From: an uncultured Nocardiaceae bacterium
GTDB lineage: Bacteria > Actinomycetota > Actinomycetes > Mycobacteriales > Mycobacteriaceae
DNA: 23,636 nt
Reading direction: 5' to 3'
Assembly (NCBI GenBank): GCA_936936565.1
Contig: CAKZIX010000007.1
Location: forward strand, 1 to 23,636
Shown here: piece by piece, positions 7,347-13,427 of the stretch
Layout: every line of letters begins with the position of its first letter
Numbering within the stretch: the first letter of the stretch is position 1
Made by a program: the position numbers and the translations under genes
The notes under the pieces: generated by a model
Told to the model about the DNA's origin: nothing
Seen by the model: only the letters and a program-made list of their open reading frames with translations
Databases searched by the model: none

Positions 7347-7937
7347 CTACGTCGCCCGTGCGGCGGCCGCCACGAGACCGGCGGCAATGCTGCGGAGCTC
7401 GGCGGCGGGACCACCGGTCGGGTACAGCCCGCCGACGGCGAACGCTCCGACGATCGATATGTGCAGCTGATCGGCGAGCCGGTCACTGTCGGCGACGCCG
7501 AGTTCGGCGGTCAACGCCCGCAGCCGGCGTTGGAGCTCGTGTTCGTGCCGCAGGCAGCGCTCCCGAATCGCGGCTCTCGTGTGGTCGAATTCCGCGGCGG
7601 TGTTGACGAACGCGCAGCCGCGGTAACCCTCCCAGGTGGCGAGGTCCTGGATCCAGCGCAGCTGCGCAGCCAGCTCGTCCCGCGGATCGGGGTGTTGCGC
7701 CTCGACGGTGTCCCACTTGGCCCAGAAGACCTCGTCGCGCCGTTGCAAGACGGCGAGGACGAGGTCGTCCTTGCCGGGAAACCAACGGTAGAGGGTGGCC
7801 TTGGCCACCCCTGCCTGCCGCACCACCTCGTCGACACCCACGGCGTGAATGCCGTTGTCGTAGAACAGTTGTGTCGCGATGTCGACGAGTTTGTCGCGCA
7901 CCGCCGTACCCCGCAGTTGCTTGGGCTTGTCGCTCAC
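7347..7937 (-). CDS. TetR-family regulator of the SnoaL/oxidoreductase operon
   Basis: 196 residues. The start is GTG at 7937, which overlaps the oxidoreductase stop (GTGA, 4 nt) and has GGAGGAG just upstream. The N-terminal DNA-binding domain lies at about 13-60 (RDKLVDIATQLFYDNGIHAV, VDEVVRQAGVAKATLYRWF, GKDDLVLAVL). The C-terminal ligand-binding domain includes YRGCAFVNTAAEFD, a motif shared by one TetR subgroup. As the last gene of a translationally coupled three-gene operon it is probably an autoregulating repressor. The palindromes at 9366-9381 upstream of the first gene are its best operator candidate. The ligand is likely a substrate or product of the oxidoreductase, by inference. The same open frame extends upstream, but the family sense begins here. 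Confidence 0.92.
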   Translation of the reverse strand: MSDKPKQLRGTAVRDKLVDIATQLFYDNGIHAVGVDEVVRQAGVAKATLYRWFPGKDDLVLAVLQRRDEVFWAKWDTVEAQHPDPRDELAAQLRWIQDLATWEGYRGCAFVNTAAEFDHTRAAIRERCLRHEHELQRRLRALTAELGVADSDRLADQLHISIVGAFAVGGLYPTGGPAAELRSIAAGLVAAAARAT

Positions 7938-8905
7938 GTCTCCTCCGTCACGATTGCCACCTTTCCCGGTCCGCGCCGCTGCGTGACCCAGCTCTGTGCC
8001 TCGGCGGCCTGGGCAAGGTGATAGGTAGCGCCGACTATGACACGGAGGCGGCCGGCATCGAACAGCGCCGCGATGTGAGCCAGGGCCGCGGCGTCGGGTT
8101 CCACCAGGCATGCCCGCGCGCGAATGCCGTATTCCTCGGCGTCGTCGCGGTAGGTCGGTACCGACCACGCCGTCGACAGCACAACCGTGCCGCCCGGAGC
8201 CACGCGCCCGAACAACGATCTTCCGAACTCGTGTCCGACGAGGTCGACCAACGCATCCACCTGTGCAATCTCGCCGACCGCACGCAGGTCGGTGTAGTCG
8301 ATGCATTCGGTGGCGCCCAACTCGTACAGCGTCGCGTGGTCGCGCACACGCGCCAGCGCCACCACGTCGGCGCCGCGCGCCCGGGCCAGCTGCACCGCCA
8401 CATGCCCGACCCCGCCGGATGCGCCGCTGACGAGGATCCGTTGCCCCGGAGCGACCCGAGCCGCGTCGAGCATCTGCCAGGCAGTCAGCGCTGCCATCGG
8501 CAGGCATCCGGCCGCGGCGAACGACGCGGTCGCCGGCGTCGCGGTCAGTTGATGGGCGGGCGCGGTCAGGAACTGCGCGTAGGTGCCACCGGGATATGGG
8601 AAGGACACCAGCCCGTAGAGCCGGTCGCCCACCGCATGCCGGGTCACCCCGTACCCGAGCGCGTCCACCACGCCGGCGACGTCCCAGCCGGGTATGAACG
8701 GCAGGCGCATGGACTGCTCGTATCCGGAGTTGCGACCGGTGTACATGTCGATCGGGTTCACGCTGGTCGCCTGCACTGCAATCCGCACCTCGCCCGCCGC
8801 CGGCTCCGGACGCGGGGCGTCACCGATCTCCAGTGGCGCCCCCCACTGACGGTGCCGTGCGGCACGCATGGTGGCAACGCTCGGCTTGCGGGCTCCGACG
8901 ATCAT
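7934..8905 (-). CDS. NADPH-dependent quinone oxidoreductase / zinc-type alcohol dehydrogenase-like protein (MDR superfamily)
   Basis: 323 residues. ATG at 8905 is preferred because it forms ATGA with the stop of the SnoaL-like gene (8904-8902). A second ATG at 8869 (MRAARHRQWG) is possible and matches where many relatives begin. The N-terminal catalytic fold shows GEVRIAVQATSVNPIDMYTG and FIPGWDVAGVV. The Rossmann fold shows ILVSGASGGVGHVAVQLARA, the nucleotide-binding motif of the quinone oxidoreductase branch. The cysteine cluster of structural-zinc dehydrogenases is not seen, so it is probably a zinc-free enone or quinone reductase. It sits in the middle of a SnoaL-oxidoreductase-TetR operon, suggesting detoxification or catabolism of a small carbonyl compound. 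The substrate is unknown. Confidence 0.92.
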   Translation of the reverse strand: MIVGARKPSVATMRAARHRQWGAPLEIGDAPRPEPAAGEVRIAVQATSVNPIDMYTGRNSGYEQSMRLPFIPGWDVAGVVDALGYGVTRHAVGDRLYGLVSFPYPGGTYAQFLTAPAHQLTATPATASFAAAGCLPMAALTAWQMLDAARVAPGQRILVSGASGGVGHVAVQLARARGADVVALARVRDHATLYELGATECIDYTDLRAVGEIAQVDALVDLVGHEFGRSLFGRVAPGGTVVLSTAWSVPTYRDDAEEYGIRARACLVEPDAAALAHIAALFDAGRLRVIVGATYHLAQAAEAQSWVTQRRGPGKVAIVTEET

Positions 8906-9348
8906 GCGGCGCGGACCAGCGCGGTGGCGTCGACGCCGCATTGGCGCGCGGCACCCGCGACATCGAAGTGGAAGCTTTCCCATTTCACCCGGCCGTCGTC
9001 GAACTGGAACAGGATGAAGACGGGTACCACGACCTGCGCGCCGTTCGGCACCGTGCCGTCGAAGGTGAACGCGGGCGTGAACGAGATCTCGCCCCAGCAG
9101 CACAGCGTGCCGCCGTCCATCGCGTGGCCGTCCAGGCGCACCTGGTAGTCCGGGGCGAAATCGAACCAGCCGACGATCGCCTTGTGGATGGCACCACCCT
9201 CGTTCCGTGTGCCCAGCGACGGCGACTCGAGCACCCCTTCCGGGTGGTAGATCTCCATCGCCGCCGCGACGTCCTGGCGGCTCTTCGCGTGCGCAAGTGC
9301 GTCGACGATCGCCACTGCCTGCGCCTTGTCGAGAATCTGGGTCTCCAT
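8902..9348 (-). CDS. SnoaL-like / NTF2-fold protein
   Basis: 148 residues. ATG at 9348 has GGAGGG at 9358-9363 (9-nt spacer). The pattern fits the SnoaL-like polyketide-cyclase/NTF2 fold: an N-terminal helical part (AVAIVDALAHAKSRQDVAAA), MEIYHPEGVLESPSLG, IVGWFDFAPDYQVRLDG, then strands ending VVVPVFILFQFDDGRVKWES. Family members are small cone-shaped enzymes or ligand-binding proteins, including cyclases, isomerases and hydrolases. It is first in the operon with the oxidoreductase and TetR gene, so the three probably handle the same small molecule. The specific reaction cannot be read from the sequence. Confidence 0.88.
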   Translation of the reverse strand: METQILDKAQAVAIVDALAHAKSRQDVAAAMEIYHPEGVLESPSLGTRNEGGAIHKAIVGWFDFAPDYQVRLDGHAMDGGTLCCWGEISFTPAFTFDGTVPNGAQVVVPVFILFQFDDGRVKWESFHFDVAGAARQCGVDATALVRAA

Positions 9349-9365
9349 TCGAGCTCACCCTCCAT

Positions 9366-9381
9366 ATCTGTACAGATCTGT
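9366..9381. promoter_or_regulatory. Overlapping palindromes, candidate TetR operator
   Basis: Two perfect palindromes overlap: ATCTGTACAGAT at 9366-9377 and ACAGATCTGT at 9372-9381. A further inverted repeat, GTCTC-N5-GAGAC, follows at 9380-9394. They lie just upstream of the Shine-Dalgarno of the SnoaL-like gene, where a repressor would block transcription. The TetR protein at 7347-7937 is the natural candidate binder. Confidence 0.5.
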
Positions 9382-9457
9382 CTCTTTATGAGACCACAGG
9401 GATGCCTCGCTGTCGAGCGCCGAGTGCGGATGTCGGTCCGCGTGGTTCGTGCTGTCA

Positions 9458-9485
9458 TGGCGGAGAAACGGCCGAAACTCCGCCA
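9458..9485. other. Hairpin-forming inverted repeat, 8-bp arms
   Basis: TGGCGGAG and CTCCGCCA flank a 12-base loop, which itself contains CGGCCG. It lies in the 266-bp divergent spacer between the genes at 9348 and 9615. No U-tract follows it, so a terminator role is unlikely. Confidence 0.4.
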
Positions 9486-9510
9486 CCACAGCACTTTCGC
9501 GGACCTCGGC

Positions 9511-9534
9511 CGAACGCGCCGAAAGCGCCGTTCG
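9511..9534. other. Strong hairpin with purine-rich loop
   Basis: CGAACGCGC pairs with GCGC(C)GTTCG across a CGAAA loop: nine base pairs with one bulged C. It lies about 80 bp upstream of the 78-residue membrane protein gene and could be part of its 5' leader. The rest of 9395-9614 shows nothing else I can name. Confidence 0.4.
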
Positions 9535-9614
9535 TGCGGTGCCAGGCGGCGCGGACGGGCTATCGTCACGTTTGAGTTCGACCCAGCCGGTCACCCCTGG
9601 CGCAGGAGGTTGTC

Positions 9615-9851
9615 ATGGTTTTCGCCGTCACCGCGATTCTGATGTTTTTCGCGGCGCTGTTTCTCGGCGTGCTCGACAAGGTGCTCGAATTCTGGTGGAT
9701 TGTCGTGCCGGCCCTGATTCTGCTGTGGTTCGCGCTCGCCGCCTGGGAGTTCGCGCCCGGCCACCCGGAGCGCAAACTGCGCTGGATGCTCTACACGTTG
9801 CGGCGCCGGGAGCGCCCCCGCTGGGCCCAGATGCCGAAGTTTTCGCGGTAA
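9615..9851 (+). CDS. Small two-helix membrane protein, function unknown
   Basis: 78 residues. ATG at 9615 follows a full AGGAGG Shine-Dalgarno at 9604-9609 (5-nt spacer), which supports it as a real gene despite its size. Two hydrophobic helices are seen at about 2-20 (VFAVTAILMFFAALFLGVL) and 27-46 (WWIVVPALILLWFALAAWEF), joined by a short turn (DKVLEF). A basic C-terminal tail (RKLRWMLYTLRRRERPRW) probably stays in the cytoplasm. It stands alone between a divergent operon and a repeat-rich spacer. I do not recognise the family. Confidence 0.75.
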   Translation: MVFAVTAILMFFAALFLGVLDKVLEFWWIVVPALILLWFALAAWEFAPGHPERKLRWMLYTLRRRERPRWAQMPKFSR

Positions 9852-9881
9852 CTCGCGCGAAATCCGCCCCCGGTTCACTAC

Positions 9882-9915
9882 CTCGGTATGACCCTCGGTA
9901 TCAATGCCTCGGTAT
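9882..9915. repeat. Three CTCGGTAT direct repeats
   Basis: Copies are at 9882-9889, 9894-9901 and 9908-9915, spaced 12 and 14 bp. The third runs straight into the first GAATG palindrome. Confidence 0.6.
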
Positions 9916-9964
9916 GAATGGTGACGTTCGTTCACTCAGCCGGACGAATGGTTCCATTCATCCG
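9914..9964. repeat. Left copy of 51-bp double-palindrome repeat
   Basis: The first dyad is GAATG-GTGA-CGTTC (one mismatch). The second, at 9941-9964, is CGGACGAATG-GTTC-CATTCATCCG, with one mismatched pair in 10-bp arms. Hand alignment to the right copy at 10298-10348 gives 40 of 51 identical bases with no gaps. Confidence 0.7.
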
Positions 9965-10019
9965 AGGTGAGACCATCGATGCACTGCCGGACCGATCCGC
10001 CCCCGGGCGTGCCCAAGCC

Positions 10020-10220
10020 GCGGACCGGTCTACCCCACGGCCGCGCCACCCCCGCGGACCGGTCTACCCCACGGGCGCGCCACCCCCGCGGACCGGTCTA
10101 CCCCACGGGCGCGCCAACGCCGCGGACCGGTCTACCGTACGGGCGTGCCACCCCGGACCAGCCTGCCCCGCCGGCGTGCCACCCCCGCGGACCAGCCTGC
10201 CCCGCTGACGTGCCAACGCC
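10020..10220. repeat. Tandem array of six 34-bp units
   Basis: Units start at about 10020, 10054, 10088, 10122, 10155 and 10187, with lengths 34, 34, 34, 33, 32 and 34. Each begins GCGGACC followed by GGTCTACC or AGCCTGCC and ends GCCACCCCC or GCCAACGCC. The first three are nearly identical, and the last three and a degenerate tail to about 10247 drift away. Confidence 0.8.
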
Positions 10221-10297
10221 AAGCCGGCGGCCTGGCGTGTCAACGCCAACCCGGCGGCGCACCCGACCCGCCGCTCGCGGCGCACCCACAGCTCGGA

Positions 10298-10348
10298 ATG
10301 AACGGTCACATTCATTCGCATAGACGGACGAATGTAACCATTCATCCG
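10298..10348. repeat. Right copy of 51-bp double-palindrome repeat
   Basis: The first dyad, slightly wider at 10296-10317, is GAATGAA-N8-TTCATTC with perfect 7-bp arms. The second is CGGACGAATG-TAAC-CATTCATCCG at 10325-10348. The orientation is the same as the copy at 9914-9964. Confidence 0.7.
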
Positions 10349-10378
10349 TTCACGCCCCCCGGGCAATCCACGCAACGC

Positions 10379-10402
10379 CGGACGAATGGCGCCATTCAGT
10401 CG
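10379..10402. repeat. Third GAATG-N4-CATTC palindrome
   Basis: The core is GAATG-GCGC-CATTC, fully self-complementary over its 14 bases and preceded by the same CGGAC as the other copies. The right flank (AGTCG) has diverged. Confidence 0.6.
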
Positions 10403-10467
10403 GGCGCACCTGCGCGCACGCCAGGCGCTTCCAGTCGGGCGCACCTGCGCGCACGCCAGGCACTTCC
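10398..10467. repeat. 35-bp tandem duplication
   Basis: Copies 10398-10432 and 10433-10467 begin AGTCGGGCGCACCTGCGCGC and differ at one base (G or A near the end, at 10462). The second copy ends 5 nt before the stop codon of the dehydrogenase gene. Confidence 0.85.
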
Positions 10468-10472
10468 AGTGG

Positions 10473-12131
10473 CTAACCCAGCTCGCGCGCCAGGGCCAGC
10501 CCGGCGGCGCGTCCGGAGAAGATGCAACCACCCAGGAACGTGCCCTCCAACGCGTTGTAACCGTGTACGCCGCCGCCGCCGAAGCCGGCCACTTCACCCG
10601 CGGCGTACAGGCCGGGGAACGGCGTGCCGTCGGTACGCAGCACCTGCGAGTTCAGGTTGGTTTGCAGCCCGCCCAGCGTCTTTCGGGACAAGATGTTCAA
10701 GCGCACCGCGATGAGCGGGCCGTGCGCCGGATCGAGGATGCGGTGCAGCGGTACCGCGCGGGAGAGCTTGTCCCCCATGTAGCTTCGCGCGTTGTTGACG
10801 GCCATCAGCTGCAGGTCCTTGCTGAACTTGTTGGCTACCTGACGATCCCGCTCGAGAATCTGCCGTTCGAGGTGGGCGTAGTCCAGCTGCGGCCCGCGCG
10901 CGATCTTGTTCATGCCGTCGACCAATTCCCGCAAATTGTCCGCGACAACGAAGTCTTCGCCGTGCTCCATGAACTTCGCGACCGGCCCGGGCACGCCCTT
11001 GGCGAGCCGCGTCTTGACCAGCAGCAGCTTGTCCTTGTTCGTGATGTCGGGGTTCTGTTCGGAACCCGAGAGCGCGAACTCCTTCTCGATGATCTTCTCG
11101 GTCAACACGAACCACGAGTAGTCGTATCCGGTCGACAGGATCGCCTTCATGGACTCGTTGGTGTTGAAGCCCGGGAAGTTCGGCGCCGGCAGCCGGTCGC
11201 CGTTGGCGTCGAACCACAGCGACGACGGCCCAGGCAGGATCCGGATGCCGTGGTTGGGCCACACCGAGTTCCAGTTGTGGATGCCTTCGGTGTAGTTCCA
11301 CATGCGGTCGCGGTTGACGATGTTGGCACCGGCGGTTTCGGAGATGACGAGCATGCGCCCGTCGACGTATTCGGGCACCCCGGCAACCATCGTCTGCGGC
11401 GCTGGACCGAACCGTGCCGTCGGCCAATTCTTGCGGATCAGCTCGTGGTTGTGGCCGATGCCCCCGGAGGTGACCACGACCGCCGGCGCGCGAAACTCGA
11501 ACTCTCCCACGACGGTTCGCGACGACGCTACGCCGCGCTCGAGGTCGGTGGGCTCGAGTTCGCTGCCGCGCACACCGACCACCGCACCGTCGTCGACGAT
11601 CAGTTCGTCCACCTGGTGGCGGAACGCAAAGCGCACCAGCCCCCGTTTTTCGCCGTCGAGCACGGGCTCGGCGAACACCCGCACCACCTCCGGCCCGGTG
11701 CCCCACGTCAGATGGAAGCGCGGCACCGAATTGCCATGTCCGTCAGCGCTTCCGCCGCGCTCGGCCCAGCCCACGATCGGCGTGATCCGCAGGCCCAGAT
11801 CATGGACGTACTGCCGCTTGGTGTGCGTGGCGAACTCGACGTAGGCCTGCGCCCACTGCCGGCCCCAGTGATCCTCGTCGTCGCGGTCGAACTCCGCCGA
11901 ACCCATCCAGTCCTGCAGGGCCAGTTCGTAGGAGTCCTTGATGCCCAGGCGGCGCTGCTCGGGAGTGTTCACCATGAACAACCCGCCGAGCGACCAAAAT
12001 GCTTGGCCGCCAAGATTGTTCCGGTTCTCCTGCTCGACCACGAGCACCTTGCGCCCGGCCTTGACCAGTTCGTGCGTCGCAACCAGTCCGGCCAGTCCGG
12101 CCCCTACGACGATGACATCGGCGTCACTCAT
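10473..12131 (-). CDS. FAD-binding dehydrogenase (Rv0785-like, fumarate reductase/ketosteroid dehydrogenase superfamily)
   Basis: 552 residues from ATG 12131. A GTG two codons upstream (12137) is the alternative, but TACGGT at 12143-12138 sits 6 nt before the ATG like a leaderless -10 box. The N-terminal dinucleotide fold is VIVVGAGLAGLVATHELVKA followed by an acidic strand end (VLVVEQE). GGQAFWSLGGLF follows. The C-terminal FAD motif is GLYAAGEVAGFGGGG with GYNALEGTFLGGCIFSGRAA, the signature of the flavoprotein family that includes fumarate reductase and 3-ketosteroid dehydrogenases. Length and motifs match the mycobacterial FAD-binding dehydrogenase group of Rv0785. Substrate is unknown; a steroid or other alpha,beta-desaturation is a guess. 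It lies 27 nt downstream of the GNAT gene on the same strand. Confidence 0.9.
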   Translation of the reverse strand: MSDADVIVVGAGLAGLVATHELVKAGRKVLVVEQENRNNLGGQAFWSLGGLFMVNTPEQRRLGIKDSYELALQDWMGSAEFDRDDEDHWGRQWAQAYVEFATHTKRQYVHDLGLRITPIVGWAERGGSADGHGNSVPRFHLTWGTGPEVVRVFAEPVLDGEKRGLVRFAFRHQVDELIVDDGAVVGVRGSELEPTDLERGVASSRTVVGEFEFRAPAVVVTSGGIGHNHELIRKNWPTARFGPAPQTMVAGVPEYVDGRMLVISETAGANIVNRDRMWNYTEGIHNWNSVWPNHGIRILPGPSSLWFDANGDRLPAPNFPGFNTNESMKAILSTGYDYSWFVLTEKIIEKEFALSGSEQNPDITNKDKLLLVKTRLAKGVPGPVAKFMEHGEDFVVADNLRELVDGMNKIARGPQLDYAHLERQILERDRQVANKFSKDLQLMAVNNARSYMGDKLSRAVPLHRILDPAHGPLIAVRLNILSRKTLGGLQTNLNSQVLRTDGTPFPGLYAAGEVAGFGGGGVHGYNALEGTFLGGCIFSGRAAGLALARELG

Positions 12132-12137
12132 GCACAC

Positions 12138-12143
12138 ACCGTA
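12138..12143 (-). promoter_or_regulatory. Candidate -10 box for a leaderless dehydrogenase transcript
   Basis: TACGGT on the minus strand ends 6 nt before ATG 12131, and no Shine-Dalgarno is visible. Confidence 0.3.
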
Positions 12144-12158
12144 CCGAGTGCCGCAAGG

Positions 12159-12665
12159 TCACGAGCCGATGGCTATCCAGTACCGCCGAGCAGGCCCGAG
12201 CTCGGTGTCGACGATGCCTTCGAGTCGGCCACCGCCGCGCTCGATCGTGCGCGCCGAGGCGACGTTGTCGGCGGCGCACACCAGTAACACCCGGTCCATG
12301 CCCATGGTCCATGCCCGCTCGAGCATCTGGCCGAGTGCCCAGTTCGCGAGGCCGCGGCGGCGCGCGGTCGGCCGCACCCCGAACCCGAGGTGGCCGGCCC
12401 ACCGCGCCATCGGGTGCTCAGCGTGCCGTAACGCGATCCCGCCGAGGACGGCGCCGCCGTCGTCCACGATCCAGCGGTACGTGCACCCTGCGGGTCCGTT
12501 GTCCGCGAGCAGGCGAGCCGCCCACGCGGCGAATCCCGACGCGGACTCGACGTCGTCGGACGGCTCTAGCCCGAAACCGTCTTCGTGGCTGCCCGGTCCC
12601 CACTCGGCGTGCGCGGCAAGCCAGGCCGCCTGCAGCGAGGAATCCGGCGCGACAAGGTGCGGCAC
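12159..12665 (-). CDS. GNAT-family N-acetyltransferase
   Basis: 168 residues. GTG at 12665 is the start, without a proper Shine-Dalgarno. GGGAG lies only 2 nt away, while a -10-like TACGCT at 12678-12673 sits 7 nt upstream. The acetyl-CoA-binding motif A is visible as LGFGVRPTARRRGLANWALG (about 93-112), with the R/Q-x-x-G-x-A/G pattern in RRRGLA. Motif B follows as VLLVCAADNVASARTIERGG, typical of the fold. IVDDGGAVLGGIALRH precedes it. The N-terminal layout resembles the predicted acetyltransferase group COG3981. The acceptor is unknown. It may be co-transcribed with the dehydrogenase 27 nt downstream. Confidence 0.88.
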   Translation of the reverse strand: MPHLVAPDSSLQAAWLAAHAEWGPGSHEDGFGLEPSDDVESASGFAAWAARLLADNGPAGCTYRWIVDDGGAVLGGIALRHAEHPMARWAGHLGFGVRPTARRRGLANWALGQMLERAWTMGMDRVLLVCAADNVASARTIERGGGRLEGIVDTELGPARRYWIAIGS

Positions 12666-12788
12666 ACTCCCGAGCGTAGGCGTGGCACGGTGGTGCGGTG
12701 CGCACGACGCCGTTGCAGCGAGCGCTGACCGAACGAAGGCACGCCGCGCGGAGCGTGGACACTTCCCAGGCGCGCTACCCCGATCTGA
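12666..12788. other. Short spacer, no gene seen
   Basis: It separates the end of the catabolic operon (TetR stop at 12789) from the GNAT start. It contains the -10-like TACGCT for the GNAT gene at 12678-12673 (minus strand). No terminator stem of useful length was found. Confidence 0.4.
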
Positions 12789-13412
12789 CTACTGCGGACG
12801 CGTCGGCAACGCCGCATCCAGCGTCCGGGCCCATTGTTTGACGATGGGCCGCCGGCGCGCGGAGTCGTCGGACAGCACGTCGGCCAGGCCGAAGCCACGG
12901 GCCAGGTCGAGGGTCGCCTGGACGAGCTGGTGAGTCACGGGATCGGAATCGTCGACGCCGAGGGCTTCGATGGTGAGCCGGTGCGTCATGCGGCCGAACT
13001 TGGCCTCCAGCGGCACGATGTGGCGACGCATCTCCGGGTCTGCGGACGCGTGCGTCCACACCTGCAGGGCGGCTTTGAAGAAGGTGCCGCAGTAGGACTC
13101 CACGATCCGGGTGACCACGGCCTCGGTGCGTTGCGCGCCGGGAATGTCGGCGGCGGATTTCGCGTCGCGCAACGCTTGGGCCATGCGTTCGTCGAAGATG
13201 TACTCGAGCGCGGCGGTGATGAGTTCCTCACGCGTCGGGAAATGATGCTGGGCGGCACCGCGCGATACGCCGGCGCGTTCCGCGACGACGGCGACCGTGG
13301 ATGCGGCCCAGCCCATTTCGGCCAGACATTCGATGGTGGCCTCGAGCAGGCGTTGGCGAGTGGCGCGGCTGCGATCCTGTTTGGGTTCGCGCATCATGGG
13401 GATCCCAGCCAT
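12789..13412 (-). CDS. TetR-family regulator, probable repressor of the accA2/accD2 locus
   Basis: 207 residues. ATG at 13412 has a strong AAGGAGG just upstream (5-nt spacer), right behind the hydratase stop at 13428. The DNA-binding domain lies at about 12-60 (RSRATRQRLLEATIECLAEM, TVAVVAERAGVSRGAAQHHF, TREELITAALEYIF). The rest is a helical ligand-binding domain containing QVWTHASADPEMRRHIVPLE. It ends the long operon, which fits an autoregulated repressor sensing an acyl-CoA intermediate. The palindrome TCAAGCACGCGTGCTTGA at 21506-21523, upstream of the operon core, is the best operator candidate. A pathway-specific role is inference from position only. Confidence 0.92.
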   Translation of the reverse strand: MAGIPMMREPKQDRSRATRQRLLEATIECLAEMGWAASTVAVVAERAGVSRGAAQHHFPTREELITAALEYIFDERMAQALRDAKSAADIPGAQRTEAVVTRIVESYCGTFFKAALQVWTHASADPEMRRHIVPLEAKFGRMTHRLTIEALGVDDSDPVTHQLVQATLDLARGFGLADVLSDDSARRRPIVKQWARTLDAALPTRPQ

Positions 13413-13427
13413 GCCGCCCTCCTTCGT

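Larger units (their letters stand above)
9852..10472. other. Repeat-rich non-coding spacer between convergent genes
   Basis: About 620 bp separate the stops at 9851 and 10473. Open frames here exist on both strands but are only translations of the tandem repeats. The 34-bp unit length is not a multiple of three, and no frame has a Shine-Dalgarno or family sense. From left to right it holds three CTCGGTAT copies, a double palindrome, a 34-bp tandem array, a second copy of the double palindrome, a third single palindrome and a 35-bp duplication. Confidence 0.8.

Noticed and set aside
9355..9594. 79-codon minus-strand open frame between the SnoaL-like and small membrane genes
   Set aside because: It has no Shine-Dalgarno, no family sense, and runs through both hairpins and the operator palindromes.
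9918..10323. Open frames of 96-118 codons across the 34-bp array
   Set aside because: All frames are open because the repeats are GC-rich. The unit is not a multiple of three, so each copy is read in a different frame and no periodic protein results.
9914..10402. CRISPR-like array
   Set aside because: The repeats are either contiguous (34-bp array) or too few and irregularly spaced (palindromes). No spacers of even length and no cas genes are present.
12698..12841. Short plus-strand frame starting at a GTG (about 47 codons)
   Set aside because: No ribosome-binding site, and it overlaps the 3' end of the TetR gene on the other strand.
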